A DNA stretch of 64,000 nucleotides. It comes from Acanthornis magna. Taxonomy: Eukaryota; Chordata; Aves; Passeriformes; Acanthizidae. The translations under genes were made by a program, and so were the position numbers. The stretch lies in assembly GCA_036785705.1 (NCBI GenBank), contig JAWUZG010000135.1, positions 3,162,001 to 3,226,000 on the forward strand. Reading direction: 5' to 3'. Each line of letters begins with the position of its first letter. Positions within the stretch are counted from its first letter, which is position 1. Of this stretch, positions 36,232-49,242 are shown piece by piece. The notes under the pieces were generated by a model that was not told the origin of the DNA, did not search any database, and was given only the letters and a program-made list of their open reading frames with translations.

Positions 36232-37254
36232 ACAACCATTTATATAGCCACTAAAAGTGTTAGAATATGGTAGAGAGAATTCTATTAATTTACAGTAGAT
36301 TGGTGAGGATAAAACACCCTTTGATTGCAGTTGCTAAGCAACCCTTTTCTGAGCAGATGTAGGTACCATTCCTGTTTGTTTAACACCAGCCGTACTGGAG
36401 TCTGGCCGCAAAATATGTTACAGCAGCAGCAGGGAATAGCGAAGGAGAACAATTTTAGCATTGTGATGCTGAAGGATCTTTCTCTTGCATCCTTCATGCA
36501 TGAATAATACAAATGAGATTGCACGGAGAAAGCTTGACACATTGGATAAAATAAGCTTGTATTACCGTGTTTTCACCTGTTGCTCACAAGATTATTTGTT
36601 AAAAAAAAAAGTCATTATTCCCATTCTGCATGTGTGGAAATGGGACACAGAAATGTTAGACTTCCCTATGAAAAGCTGCTGTAGCTGCTCATTAGGCAGC
36701 ATCAGGGCTGAAAGCAGACCCCTGGTCTTCTCAGCCCCATACTCAGTGGTCTGTGTAGAGTTCAAAAGATATATTTGCCCTCAAAGTAATACACTCCAGC
36801 CAGCTATGTAGGATGATTTTGTGGTATTTATTTTACAGGAAACATCATTCATATTCAAGGGATTGTATCAGTGCTTAGAAAGACAATAACCAGAGTGTAT
36901 AAAGAAATGTGATCTATGCTTCTGTATAAACACTGGTGTAACATATGTTTTTGTCATTTATACTTAACTCCCAGAATGTACTTACTTATGTTATTTACTT
37001 TTACAATCCAAAATTAAGTATATTTTATTCCAGACAAAGAGTGAGAGAGCAATCTGTTTGGATGTCTATTGAAAATTCATGTTCAGGGTGTTAAAGTGTA
37101 GTGATTTCCTTCCAGAAGACCTCAGACTCAGAAGGCCAAATGTATGCAAAGAACACTTGCTCCAGAGGATCTTTGCCAGTGGGAGGGGTGAAAATAACAC
37201 TCTTTTGCTGCTCTGTTGTGTACCATATGTTGTGATGGCTTTTGGCATGGGCAT

Positions 37255-37312
37255 GTGAATGAGGCAAAGATATAAAAGAGGAAGTGAATGAGGCAAAGAT
37301 GTAAAAGAGGAA
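37255..37312. repeat. 29-bp tandem duplication
   Basis: Unit starting gtgaatgaggcaaagat occurs at 37255-37283 and again at 37284-37312; the copies differ by one base, so the duplication is recent. Confidence 0.93.
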
Positions 37313-40300
37313 AAGGGTTCATCATCCCATCCAGTTTTTATACTACAAAAAATTAAACCGTAATTTAGAGAATATGAGGTTCAATTACTGCTGTCGGTAC
37401 TGAGTACAAGGTGATATCTGTGATAGTGTTCAGTTTGTCTTTTGTTAGTTTCACAGGTTGTGAGCAGGCTTTTTGTTTTTAACCCCTGGATATAGGAGGG
37501 GGGGATCTGCCTTCTTTTTGGCAGGGGAAAGAGAATTTGGAGACGGGACGTTTTCCTCAGCTTAAAAGAAATAATGATCTCTTCAGAAGAAACTAATCTG
37601 GGTTTGATGATTTGGGTTTATGGTCTGTACCCTTTCATGTGTGCAGCTGTGGCTGCTTGTAGGAAAGCTGGGGTGTCCCAGGAGTGACATAGGCAGGGCA
37701 TCCTTAGTTATTCTGAAAAGTGCCTATTTCCACAGCCTGGGAGGGTAAGGGGAGGACTGAGTGCTGGGGGAGAGCTGGAGGCAGAAGTCCCCAAAGAGTT
37801 TTAGCCACAGGTATTCTGGTTTTGTTTCTTTAATTAATCAGTGCATGGTAAACTTCCTTCCCAATTTGTCATCATTTGAGTAATTATGTCTAATACAGCT
37901 GAGGGTTCCCGAGGTGATCGGTGTTTTCAGTACCATGCAGACAAGCTATAAGGTGAGAGCTCTGGGGCTGGGGACAGCCCCACAAACAGGTCTGAGCTGC
38001 TGCATGGTGAAAGAACTTCTCAGGGAGAAATGGGACTTCTCAGGACTGAAATCCAGTAGGCAGAGAAAACACATGCCCAGAATTATAATTTGAGCTTGGT
38101 GATATTTATTATAATGCTAGCAGTTTTGTTTGTTTGTTTATTTTCTTATTTTTTGAAAAGGTAAATGCTTTAAAAAATGGCTTTGCCTGGGAATTCAGAA
38201 GTTTTGAAGTGGAAATTTTGTGTTGTGATAGGTATTTTTAAAGCTTATACAGCTCCAGAGGAATGGATTTGACCTCTTAAATAAGTTTACGCAATAATAC
38301 CATCTATATGTTCAGAAATTAAATGAATGTTCAAGAAGGAACGAGCTTTCAGTACAGCTGCAGCTTTGACAAAAGAAAATGTAGTTTTATAAAGGCCCAC
38401 ATAAGGGTGAAAGAACACTGATTATTAACCTGCCCATCGAGTCATTGTAGTGCTTTCATCAGAACTAACAGTGAAGATGTTTTATAAACATAAATACACA
38501 AATATTTATGAAACAGGACTTGCAATGTATTTCTGTTCATAACAATCTTGACCTCACTGTTCAACCCTTACCAGAGTTCTTCTAGTTTCTCTTGCATAGC
38601 ATAGTATCTGTTTGTTTTTCTCCAGTTAATCAGTTAATCAGGTGGGGTTCAAGTGTTGTACTAATCACAAACAATGTTAATGAAAATGGCTTACAGTCCT
38701 TTTGCATGTTGTAAATTCTTTCTTTTTCCTCCCCAGAAGACAGGTAAGAAGGAGCCTCTGAGGTATGAGAAATGAAAGTGTATTTTAAAAAAATTAATAG
38801 AAATACACATTTATATTTTTGAGTAATCTTTTCTTTAAATTGTCTGTGAATATATTTCGGTCATGAAGCTTAAGGGAATAACTCCGTTATGTCTAAGAGG
38901 TCCTTTTAGAGCTCAGTTTCTATCATCCCAACTATTAAAACCTGATGAAATGAACAGGTGTAGTGCCACCAAGAAAACCCTCATCTCTGGAGCACACTTT
39001 GATATAGTTTTGGTATGGTGTAAAAGAAATGTTTGTACTTCAGTTGCTTGGTATGAATGGCAGTAACTTTTCAGTTTCATGGAGCAGTGCAATACTTGGT
39101 CTCAAGGTGTATAGTCTCCCTTCCTTTACACATGTACTTTACATTAATAATAATGAGTATTACACATTTGGATTATCATTAGGCTATTTTGAAAAAACTT
39201 TCAGTAATTTCTTAGATGAATTCTTATTTAGTGTTTGAAGTGTGTTGAAAGGTACAGATGATTTTGACCATGAGAAAAGGAAAGGAATTCTGCAGAAATT
39301 AGCTGTTTTCAGTGCTTTATTCCAGCTGAGAATTAGATAATGTATTAAAAAGACAAAAGCTAATCTTTCCCCCTCTGTAAAAGTCATTACCATTTAACAA
39401 CTGCTGGAGGACTTGTATGAAGTACTTTAGAGGTCTCAATTCAGTTTCTAGAGCGCAGATGTCTTTAAAGTACCACAAATATCCTAGAAATTATGGTATT
39501 TTAGCCCTTGTGTTTTGAGCAGATGATCTACGTGTTATGGATGTGGAGAGGGAAGCTGACTAATTTTGCCAAACCAGGCATGTCTTTTGTCCAATACCTT
39601 ATATTCTGGGATTCGAGTGAGAAGTGAAGAAGTGCTGAGGCAGCAATTGCAGTCATCCAGTTTAACACAGAGCAGAGGGAGTGTGACTGTGATTTAGGAA
39701 TAAAAGAATGTGATAAGTAAGTTTTGGACATTAGCCTCTCTGCTAATGTACTATTTTGTGTGACAGGAATGGGTCCGTAGATTTCTGTCCCTGAAATTGT
39801 TCATTTTTTGCTTCACTGAATGAAAGTTGTTGAAATCATAACTTTTGTCTCTGTCAGCTTACTTTCATTAGCCTTATTCATAATGCAAAATCTCCTCAGT
39901 CTATGATAGTTTATGTTTAAAAGATCTGTAGTTATTTTCAGATTGCTTTTATTCAGTTCCCCATCCATTAAGCTTTTTTGTAACATCCTGTTTTTTCACC
40001 AGTGGCTGTAATTTTCATGTGCTTTGTTTAAAGTTCTGCTTGTTATTTTTGTTTTCCTGTCTCCTGAATTTGTGACTGTAGAGCATCTCCTGTATAACTT
40101 CCTCTGGTTTAAACTTTTCACTGATTTTGATGGACAGTCCTCCTTTTTATTGATTATTTTCATCTGAATCAGAGTATGAAAACACACTAGGCAGATGCTA
40201 CAGTCCATCTAGTCATGTGTTTCAGCTTGCTATTTATTTTCAGTACCAGGCAATTTGTGTGTTTGCCCTTACTGTTTAATGGGATTCCTTCTCCTGGAGC

Positions 40301-43300
40301 TGGGACTAATTTTGTTTTCACTGTGCTGCAATTTGAAGAGATTCTGAAAAACAAATAGTAACACATGAATTTCATAGACATCCTACTGCGTACTGAAAAT
40401 GGAGGAGGACAGGAACATGAAGGACATGGATGAAAAATTAGAGTCCTTGATAAAGGCAAAAGCTTGGTTTTTTGGATATAACGTGGACAATTAGTGTAGT
40501 CGACACTGTTCAAAAGATAGAAGGGTAACACAGATTAAGGTGAACAGAATTTTAAAAATCTTTGTTAGGAAAAACAAAGTCTTAGTTGACTTAAAGTGTG
40601 GTCAGATAATTAGAATATAATTTTATAATTTTAAAATTAGATGGTACACTTGACTGCAGCCAAAATTCAGCACCCAAACTGTCTCATCCTGTGAGGGGAC
40701 CAGAGTATTTTGATGTAATTTGTGGTTAAAATTTTCATGTCTCTTCTGTAGACCAGCATAAATCTGTTTCTTTCTTGTTTCTATAGCTTTAGTCTGCAAA
40801 CCAGTCAACATCACTGTAAGAGAATGATGGTCTCCATACAGGGTGGTCTTGAACACACAGTGATTATTCAAAGTTGTAGAACAGTCAGCTAATCATGACA
40901 CCAGCCTTTCTTCCTCATTTTCTAGTGGCAACATTTTAGAAAGCCCGTGGACTCCTGTAATATGAGTGGTTTTGGTCATGGTTAATAATGGCTGATGCTT
41001 TTTCTGACTCTTGCCTCTCCTAGCATCAGAAACTAAATATATATTTTTTTAAAAAAGTTTTCTGCTTACATTTAAAAAAATATTCCAAAAATAAAACAAT
41101 CTTGATTTGTCACCTGTTATCTATTATTTGTCAGAAGGAATGACAAATATACTCATCTAATAAATGCTGAAGTAAGGATCCAGTGCAGCCAGCACCTAAA
41201 TTGCTTTTGTGTATTACAGTGGATAAAAATCTAGAAAAGGAATTGAGTATTGATTTTCCTAATCTGTTTTGATTTTGAATCAACAGAAAATGCATACACA
41301 TGCAGTGCCCAAACCAAAAAAGCTTCTTTTTAGGTCTGAACTTTCTTACATGCTTATATATATCTGCACAAAATATACAAAGATCTCACTTCTCTCATTT
41401 GCAAATATTTTGCATTGAGTCTGCATTTATTTTGACATAGAAAACCCTAAAGCATTCCCTTAAAGTCACTACCACTCTTGCTATCATCACCAGGCTTTAA
41501 AATTGTGTCTTAGATTTTGCTAAGTCCCTTACTTAAGTAATATTTTATTGGTTTAAAGCCTGAATCTCAACTTCTGCTTTTATTTATGTTTGATTGGCTT
41601 TCTTCCTGCTGTGTCTGGAGTGGTACATGCATCTGCAAATGATCTGAGTTTGCTAATGCGGAGATTTATAGGTGTCTTTTTTCCCCCTCAACAAAATACC
41701 AGAAATTAATGTAAAATACTTGTTTACCTGCACTTAGAAGTATTTTATAAACACCTGTGAAGAAACTAACCAGAATGTATGTGTTCTGGTCACCAGTTAA
41801 TACATTTCTATGTTCCCACAGACTTGCTATAACCCAAGTTGTAGTCATGAGTAACCCTGCCTTTTGGAGAAATTAATTTAGAACCCCCTTATTTTGATTT
41901 TTTTATTACAGTGGGACCTGTCAGGTTAGATGCTTTGTTGTGCTTAACTGCTGATGGTGGCAACTTAGGCTTTAAACAACTTTGAAACCACTTGTGCTTG
42001 ATCTGGAACTTAGTGAAGCAGATGGAAAGTCTGCAAGATGAAAATGGTGTATTGAGAACAGTAAGTCAGCAGGTCTTTGCAGAGATAGGCTGGTAGTGGG
42101 TCAGTGTGGGGCAAGTTAAAGAGACTCCAGGGACTGCTCTGCCTGAAATCTTCTAAAGATCCTAAGCTATAGAACAAGCTTCAACTTGGAGGAAGTTTGG
42201 ATTTGCCTTTAAGTTTTGCAACACAAGCTTTTCTTTAATTTTTTATACTACTTTGTTGTACAAAGCACATGAGATAAAGTGAGATGCTTGCAGCTGGATA
42301 TGATTAGCATATATTTATGCTGCTAATTTAACATTATGCAAATTGTATTCTCTCCTGGTTAGCTCACTGAGCCCTGGATATGGGGTTTCTCTCAGCAGAG
42401 TGTGAGTCCTTCTTCTATAATTGTTTCATACTTGCAGAAATTAAAATTGCTCTGTCTTGTCACACTTTTTACCATGTTTCTTTTAATATTGTAATTATAT
42501 GGAAGTTTCTAAATGAGAAACACAACCCCAACTGGCAATTATTTGAAAAAAATATTTTGTGAAAGGTTCAGATTTATTGCCTCCCCGCAAAGGCTCAGGG
42601 ACTTTGATTTTTGGGCCAGTCAGACTTGCAAGAATTTTTTTTGTTTACAATGAGCTGAAGATGGTGGGGGGGCTTATTTTGATCTTTTATGTGTGTAAAT
42701 CAGGAAAACTTTGAAGTTTGTGTGGGGTTAAAACCAGTGCGACTCTGATGAGATTCAGACTGCTGTTGTTTCTGTAAGAGATGTGTGGGGAGCTTATGCT
42801 TGTGCTGCTGGACCTGTGACCTGAGCAGCCGTGGCTGGAGCCAGAGCCACCTCCTGCAGATCCCTGCACCTCCCTTGCTGCCAAAATGCCTTTTCCTCTT
42901 CAGCATGTGATTATGTGCACATCCACTTACCAAATGCCTAAAAGGAGCTGAAACAGCTGCTGAAGCACTGCTGACATTTTCCTTTCCTTCTATTCTAAAT
43001 GGACAAACAGTGACTTTAGTGCAGTGTCTTGCTATGAATTACTGGGGCCATGAAAGCTCCCATTACAGCCCTTCTCACAACTCAACCAGCACAATGGGCA
43101 AAATCACAGATTTCCCTGATGGATTGCACAGCTCTGCACTCACACAAAGTCTGCGGATCTAAGGGATGGCAGTGCTTTGCAGGGGTAAAAAAACCACTTT
43201 TCAGTTGTTAGCACAAAACAAAATAACAATCCCTTCTATTTAATAGAAAAAAGCCTGGGAGAAAATGGCCCCATGCTGAGCCCAGCTGTGATTTTGGTGG

Positions 43301-46204
43301 TGGGGGAGTGCAGGAGGGCAGGCACTGTTTTTCTGCCAAGACCTTGACTGTGGGAGTTGCTCCATCTTCCCAGCTTTTGTTGGTCAGAAATGAAGACCAG
43401 CAGGGGATTGTGTGAAGCCTACAGGGCCATGCTGTGGGGGCTTTCTCAGCTAGAGATGTTTTTGTTGGGAGTGGTTTTACTTCAGTTAATGTATTTGAGC
43501 AGACTTGTTAGTGCTGTTTCGTCAACAGGTGGCACCCAGACATAGTCTGTACACGGTTTTCTTGGTTGGGAGAGCTGGTTTTTTATGCTTCAGTGACAGT
43601 GTGGCCATAGTGGTTCACTTTGTGTGATCAGCTTCTGGAGGGAGGACCCACAACCATGAGGAATGCTGGCATGTGGCCTTTGGTTTTGAGTAACATCCTC
43701 ATGGTCAAATGCAGCCATAATAAACAATCCAGTGTGAGTGTCTTCACCCATGGCAGGGGTTCTGATGTGTAACTGTAAACACTGGGAACATCCCTGCTCT
43801 CAGGAGGAATTTAGGAGATGTACCTCCGCTGCTGCCATTGCTTTTAAGGTACTGTAGGTTTGCCTGGTTGTAGCATCTTCCTTTTTCAACCAGATTCAAT
43901 TGGATCAGGCCAGTTTCCTTGACTTGAATGTATTATTCCTATGCTTTCTATATTAATGAAATTAATTGAATGTGGTGTCAACAGTGGCATTTTTGTCTCT
44001 GTGTGTGAGGCAAACAGCTGTGAAGTCGGTCAGACTTCACATGTCCTGTGAGCAAGTGTGACATAACTGGGAGGCAACAGTTGTGGACAGAGTCCACTGT
44101 TTAGTGAAGCACTCTAGAACCCTGAGAGATGAAAGGCAGTGCATAAATGTGAAATATTATAATTAGTGAGCAGGATCATTGCCAAAAACCTCTTATTGTT
44201 CTCATTTGCAGGAATGTGTGCTGCTCTCTTAATTTAAAAAGTAATTCAGATAGCTTAAGAAGGTTTATTGGCTCAGTGAGGGAGAACCTTAGCTAAGAGG
44301 GATGTTAGAAGCACCTTTTTTCATTCTTATTAAAAAAGCTCAAATATGGGGGAAAAATTGTCTTGTAACGGCCAGGTGGCCTTACAAGGTTTTTTCCTAT
44401 GTTTACTGAGTCCACTTTGCTAAATCCACCTTTGTGGTGTGGTGTGCTCTCATGCAAAGATCCCCCAACAAAGTTGAAATGCTCAAATATTTTTAAGATC
44501 ATTGTTTTTATGAGACATTTATGGTTTTATGTTTTCAAAGCTAGGGTCTGTGCAGCTAGCTGACAATATAAGACGGAAGTAGTTCAACCCTTGCAGGGAA
44601 GCAGGAGTGAGCGGTGTATGCTAAAGTTAACCCAAAGTATGAAAATGTCATGAGATGTGCATAAGAGATGTAGACTGAAATAACTTCCCCCAAATCTTGG
44701 GTTAATTTAGTTTTTAGTTGGGGCTTATTTTGTAATTTTGTAGTGGTTTTTGATCTGTTAATGCTGATGAACTCTTTGATGTTTCTGACTTTTACTTTGT
44801 TTTACTTTCTAGAAGTTAAGATATTAGAAAAAAATGCATGTCTTTGGGACAAAGACAAAATCAAGAGCCTTATATCATTGTAGGAGTATTTCTAATGTCC
44901 CTATTTTTGTATATCACCATCTGCAATGTGTGTTTGGCTTGAAAACCTGACTCAAGGACACTGTCTGCTCCTGGCCTCTCCTCTTTGTCCAGAAAGAAAG
45001 GCGACAAAGCAGATATCTTACCAATCCTTATTCAGAGGCTGCACTTCTTGGGCTTTAAAGGAAGGTGAGGTAGGTGTCCCTCTTGTCCTACCATTCCAGC
45101 ACCCACAGTTCATCCGAGGAGGAGCAGTTTGCTAAATTTTTGGTAGCTTCAGCTTATATAATTACCTGTAGCCAAATTCTGGTCATAATTAATGTACTAT
45201 AGAGATATTTGGCCATAGACCTGGGAAGGATAATAAGGCTGTAGAGGCAGCACTTTTACAGGTTGCATTATTTTTCTATCTTTAGTACTAAATGGGCAAG
45301 GTAAAATGTGTTGAATTCTCCTTGCATGTAAACAGCTAAGTCTAATTTCCAGGTTCTAGCTTCTCTTTTGTAGAGGTTAGACCAAAACAGGAAGCAGGAG
45401 GGAAAAAAAGAGAATAAAATGGCATGCATCTTTCTTTCAATGTTTTCTAAACTATACCAAGGTCAGCAGGCCAGAACAGTTGGTATTACTGTACCTTTCC
45501 TGGCATTATTAAATGTTTTGCATCCTGTTCATATACCATCTGTTTAGTTGTTCAGTGATATAATGACCAAAATGAAAAGCAAAGACATTTGCACTGGCAT
45601 TGTATAAAATAGACTGCTGGAAATTCAGAGCAGTTCCTTGCCTACTTTGAGTAAGATCCCTTGTTTATTCCGGTAAATGACTCACCTGGGCAGTTACTGC
45701 TAGCATTTTGGAAGATTGCATGCCCAGCATTTTTACATGCCGAATGTTCAGCATGTATATACAGCATGTTATATAGTTGAAACTGGCACACACAAGGACT
45801 AGATTTTCAAAGGTCCTTGGATTTCACACAGGTTTTGCACTAAGGCTGCATTCCCAAAAAACTGAATATCAACAAGAACTCCTATTTTGAAAAGCCTGAC
45901 AGCTTAGAAAGAATTGTTTTGTTGCCTAAAATAAAATGAAGCAAGAGTTTGCTTCCTGGCAGTGTCTGCAGAGGATGGGAAAATTCTGGCCAGGGAGAGT
46001 AGTAACAGATAACTGTTGCTCTTGGTTGCTCCTTTGAAGTGTGAGCACTCTGAGAAAGCCTAACTCTTTTCAGGAGCGACGCCCTCCCAAAGTGAGCTCT
46101 TACACCTAGACTGGAGGAAATCTGGCATATATGGAAAAAAGAAGGCAAACCCCACACTTTTAAGGCTGTGGAAAATAATACGTATTCTTTGTATTGTTTA
46201 ACCA

Positions 46205-46280
46205 AATACAGAGATTGTTGTCCAGAGAGCTGGTGGATGCCCTGGACACGTTCAAGGTCAGGTTGGACGAGGCTCACCCC
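46205..46280 (+). mobile_element. CR1 LINE 3' fragment
   Basis: ccagagagctggtggatgcc, ggacacgttcaaggtcaggt and tggacgaggct match the CR1 stretch 'valid to be replaced in length' just before its 3' end. It precedes the larger CR1 copy by about 250 bp in the same orientation, but is a separate piece because the larger copy contains its own version of this stretch. Confidence 0.75.
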
Positions 46281-46524
46281 AAATGTTGTGGGTGTGGAAT
46301 GGCAACACCTTTTCATTCCATATGATCTTCGGGTGTGTTCCCCTGTACACTGATTGTATAAGGACAAGCCGGGGTAGAACGCTCTGAACAACACAACTCT
46401 TAATCAGCTATCAGTTCTCACTTTTCCCACACACAGACTGTTTGATTGGCCTTTACACTGAGAAATTTCCACAAAAGGGAAGGCAATAGAGCCTTTATTT
46501 CAGACTCAAGTTCTGCAGTACCTC

Positions 46525-47190
46525 ATGTGAACAGGCTGAGAGCAGCCCTGGGGAGAAGGACTTAGGGGTGCTGGTAGATGTGAGGCTGGACATGAGCCAG
46601 CCAAGAAAATCCAAAATGCCCTGAGCTGCATCAAAGAGAGAGTGGCCAGTGGGGTGAGGGAGGGGATTCTGCCCCTCTCCTTTGGTGAGACCCCAGCTGG
46701 GGTGCTGCATCCAGCTCTGGGGTTCTGAGCACAGCAAGGACTTGGACCTGTTGGAGTGAGTCCAAAGAGCACCACAGAGATGATCAGAGGGATGGAGCAC
46801 TTCTGTGAAGAAAGACAAAGAGAATTGGGATTGTTCAGCCTGGGGAAGAGGTGGCCTTGGGGAGATCTTGTTGCAGCCTTCCAAGACCTAAAGGGAGCCT
46901 AAGAAATACAAAGAAGGGCTTTTTCCAAGGGGAAATGTCTTTAAACTGAAAGAGAGTAGATTTCGATTAGATATGAGGAAGAAATTCTCTATTGGGAGGA
47001 TGGTGAGGCACTGGAACAGTTTTCCCAGAAAAGGTGTGTATGTCCCATCCCTGAAAGTGTAAAAGCCCAGGTTAAGTGAGGGTTTGAACAACCTGGTCTA
47101 GTGGAAAGTGTCCCTGCTCATGTCAAGGTGGTTGGAATTAAATGATCTTTAAGGTCTCTTCCAACCAAACCATTCTATGATTCTGTGATT
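46525..47190 (+). mobile_element. CR1 LINE, 5'-truncated copy with intact 3' end
   Basis: About 670 bp covering the end of the reverse transcriptase ORF and the 3' UTR. In one frame the start reads SSPGEKDLGVLVDVRLDMSQ, a standard CR1 block; small deletions then break the frame. Further phrases are agaccccagctggggtgctg, gatcagagggatggagcact, ttgttcagcctggggaagag. It ends in cattctatgattctgtgatt, the CR1 terminal repeat. The two minus-strand open frames over it (46495-46884 and 46506-46775) are antisense shadows. Confidence 0.96.
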
Positions 47191-49184
47191 TAAGATAATA
47201 AATGGTAAAATTTCTGTAATTAAAAAAAAAAGGTTTCCTTTCTGATAATGACAATTACCTGAAATCTATAAACAGAAATTACAATGTATTTAAAGTGGTT
47301 TTGTGTTTGTGTGGACGAGTCAAGGGTAACTTCTGAATGAGTTTTAATAAAGGTAAGTGCATGCTGGAGGTACTATAAAAATCCCAATTTGCTGATGAAA
47401 CTGATAAACTATGATAATTGATGCCAATAATTTATTTTTCTGTTTTATACTGAGATTAGCACTTGCAGACAGAGAGTTAAAGTTCATCATTTAAGAGTGC
47501 CAGAGGCACTGCTGGGCTATGTTTACAAGCCTTTTAATGACTCTGGTAGGTGATGCCACATGAATATTCATTTTAATGGCATATATTGGTAGGCGAAAAA
47601 TTGCAACTTGCACGATATAGCCATCTCTTAAAAATTAAATGAACATATGGTAAATGATAGGCATTTTAAAGAAGCTCCAAATAGTTTCATTACAGTTAGC
47701 TGGCAGTGATGGAATTGAAGAGTAATAAGGAGGGAAAGAAAAGCTTTCCTTCTGTGTGCAGACTGAAACTGTGATTACACTGGTATCTCATGTACAGGAT
47801 AAGTGGGAAGGGAGGGCTCATACCATGTGAAATTGCTGACAAATGTTAAAATCAGTCCTGTATCATGTGCAGAGGCTTTAATCATGTTGCTGACTGCATC
47901 TCTTTTTGTGAAAGGGGACACGTCTTGCCTTTGAGGACATTTACCTGGCTGGAAAAGCCTTGTTTCCAATTGTTATGCAGAGCTGCGTGTCATCCCATTG
48001 CCGCAGACTGTGAGCTCGTGATAAGAGCTAATTGACTCGCAATTCCTTATTTGCATCGCATTTTTGATTCCTGGAAATCAATGAGCAACCTGAAAGTCAT
48101 GACATTGTAGAGGTCAGTGTGTACACACACACGCCAGCAACCACAGAATTTGATTAGCTGAAATGGTGACAGGGTTTTTGAACTTTTTTTTAGCTTTGAT
48201 ATGAAAAAGAGTTGGACAAGGTAGGTCTGGCTGAGAAGTGTTTGCTTATCATCTTTTTTTCTCTCTCATAAAACTGCCGGCAGTCTACTCAGGTGCCTTT
48301 AAAACTTGTACTGCTGACAGCAGTTGGAGTTTCTGGGGAAGTGCTATGATGCTGAGGAAGCAAGTTTAATAATTTCTGACGTTGATCCTATGCTGGTTAA
48401 AGAATGTAGGATTTTCAGGACAAGCCTGAGAAAAGATAGGCCACTGAGGAAGATGCTCTACTACTAAAAACATGTGCTGTAAGCTTGAGGAGTAACTTTT
48501 TGTTCCTCCGGAACAGCAACTGTTGTTTCATGCTAAGCAGGAGTTCTGATGGAAATTCATATAGATTTTCAGGTTCTGCAAAGCCATATGAGGTATTTTG
48601 CATGAGTAATGATCACTCCAAAAAAAGAGCCTTTCTTCAGTAAGCTTAAAATCTAGGAGTGTGAATCAAATATAATGCGCTGTACATACATCATCATAAG
48701 TGGTCTTGATACCCCAGAAAAAGTTTCTCTACACCGATCATTTTCATTAACAAGTTGCATGTGAGAAAGGTCAGTAATCCTTGTTCACACAGTGTCTCTA
48801 AATTGTCTATTAAAGTGCATGTTAACGGTGACATCTTTTTTGAGAGGGAAAAGCCACTTGTTTATGTCTTTTGTCACTAATATGCTGAATGAAGTATTGA
48901 ACTGAATGGAATGAGGTGGTGTCAGGGGCCAATGATGAAAGAAAAAGAATTGACAAAAGAGAAGGAAATGATACAGAGAATATGGAAATAAGCAGAAAGC
49001 AGAAATCTGTGTGGAAATGGAAAAATGATCAATATATCTACAATTAATTCAGGCTAGGTGACACTGGGAAAAGGAGGCTTCAGAAATCTGCTACTGTGTT
49101 TTTGTTTCTGATTTCTTTAAACACGTGTAGAAGAAGAAAAATATTGCCAAGTACAGGAAAGGCTGAAAAGAAAGTAAATCAAGG

Positions 49185-49242
49185 GGAAGGAAGGAAGGAA
49201 GGAAGGAAGGAAGGAAGGAATGGTGCGGAAGGAAGGAAGGAA
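49185..49242. repeat. (GGAA)n microsatellite with one interruption
   Basis: GGAA units run from 49185 to 49220, are broken by tggtgc, and resume to 49242. GGAA runs are known binding platforms for ETS-type factors, but function here is unknown. Confidence 0.93.

Larger units (their letters stand above)
27415..46204. other. Non-coding stretch without recognisable genes
   Basis: About 19 kb, AT-rich. Contents seen: a possible CR1 3' end remnant (29443-29470), GC-richer unidentified blocks at about 29580-29880 and 31150-31600, an (AAT)n run (36214-36231), a 29-bp tandem duplication (37255-37312), and candidate conserved-type AT-rich segments. Open frames here are short, lack splice context and resemble no family I know. 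Confidence 0.7.

Noticed and set aside
38863..39066. Frame with FDIVLVW considered as the FBXO15 C-terminus (family has VELVWI)
   Set aside because: Only a four-residue resemblance; the flanking residues do not match and no fitting acceptor was seen.
45882..46394. 170-codon minus-strand frame
   Set aside because: Its 5' part lies antisense over a CR1 fragment and no family is recognised.
46495..46884. 129-codon minus-strand frame with PXXP-rich sequence
   Set aside because: Antisense shadow of the CR1 copy at 46525-47190.
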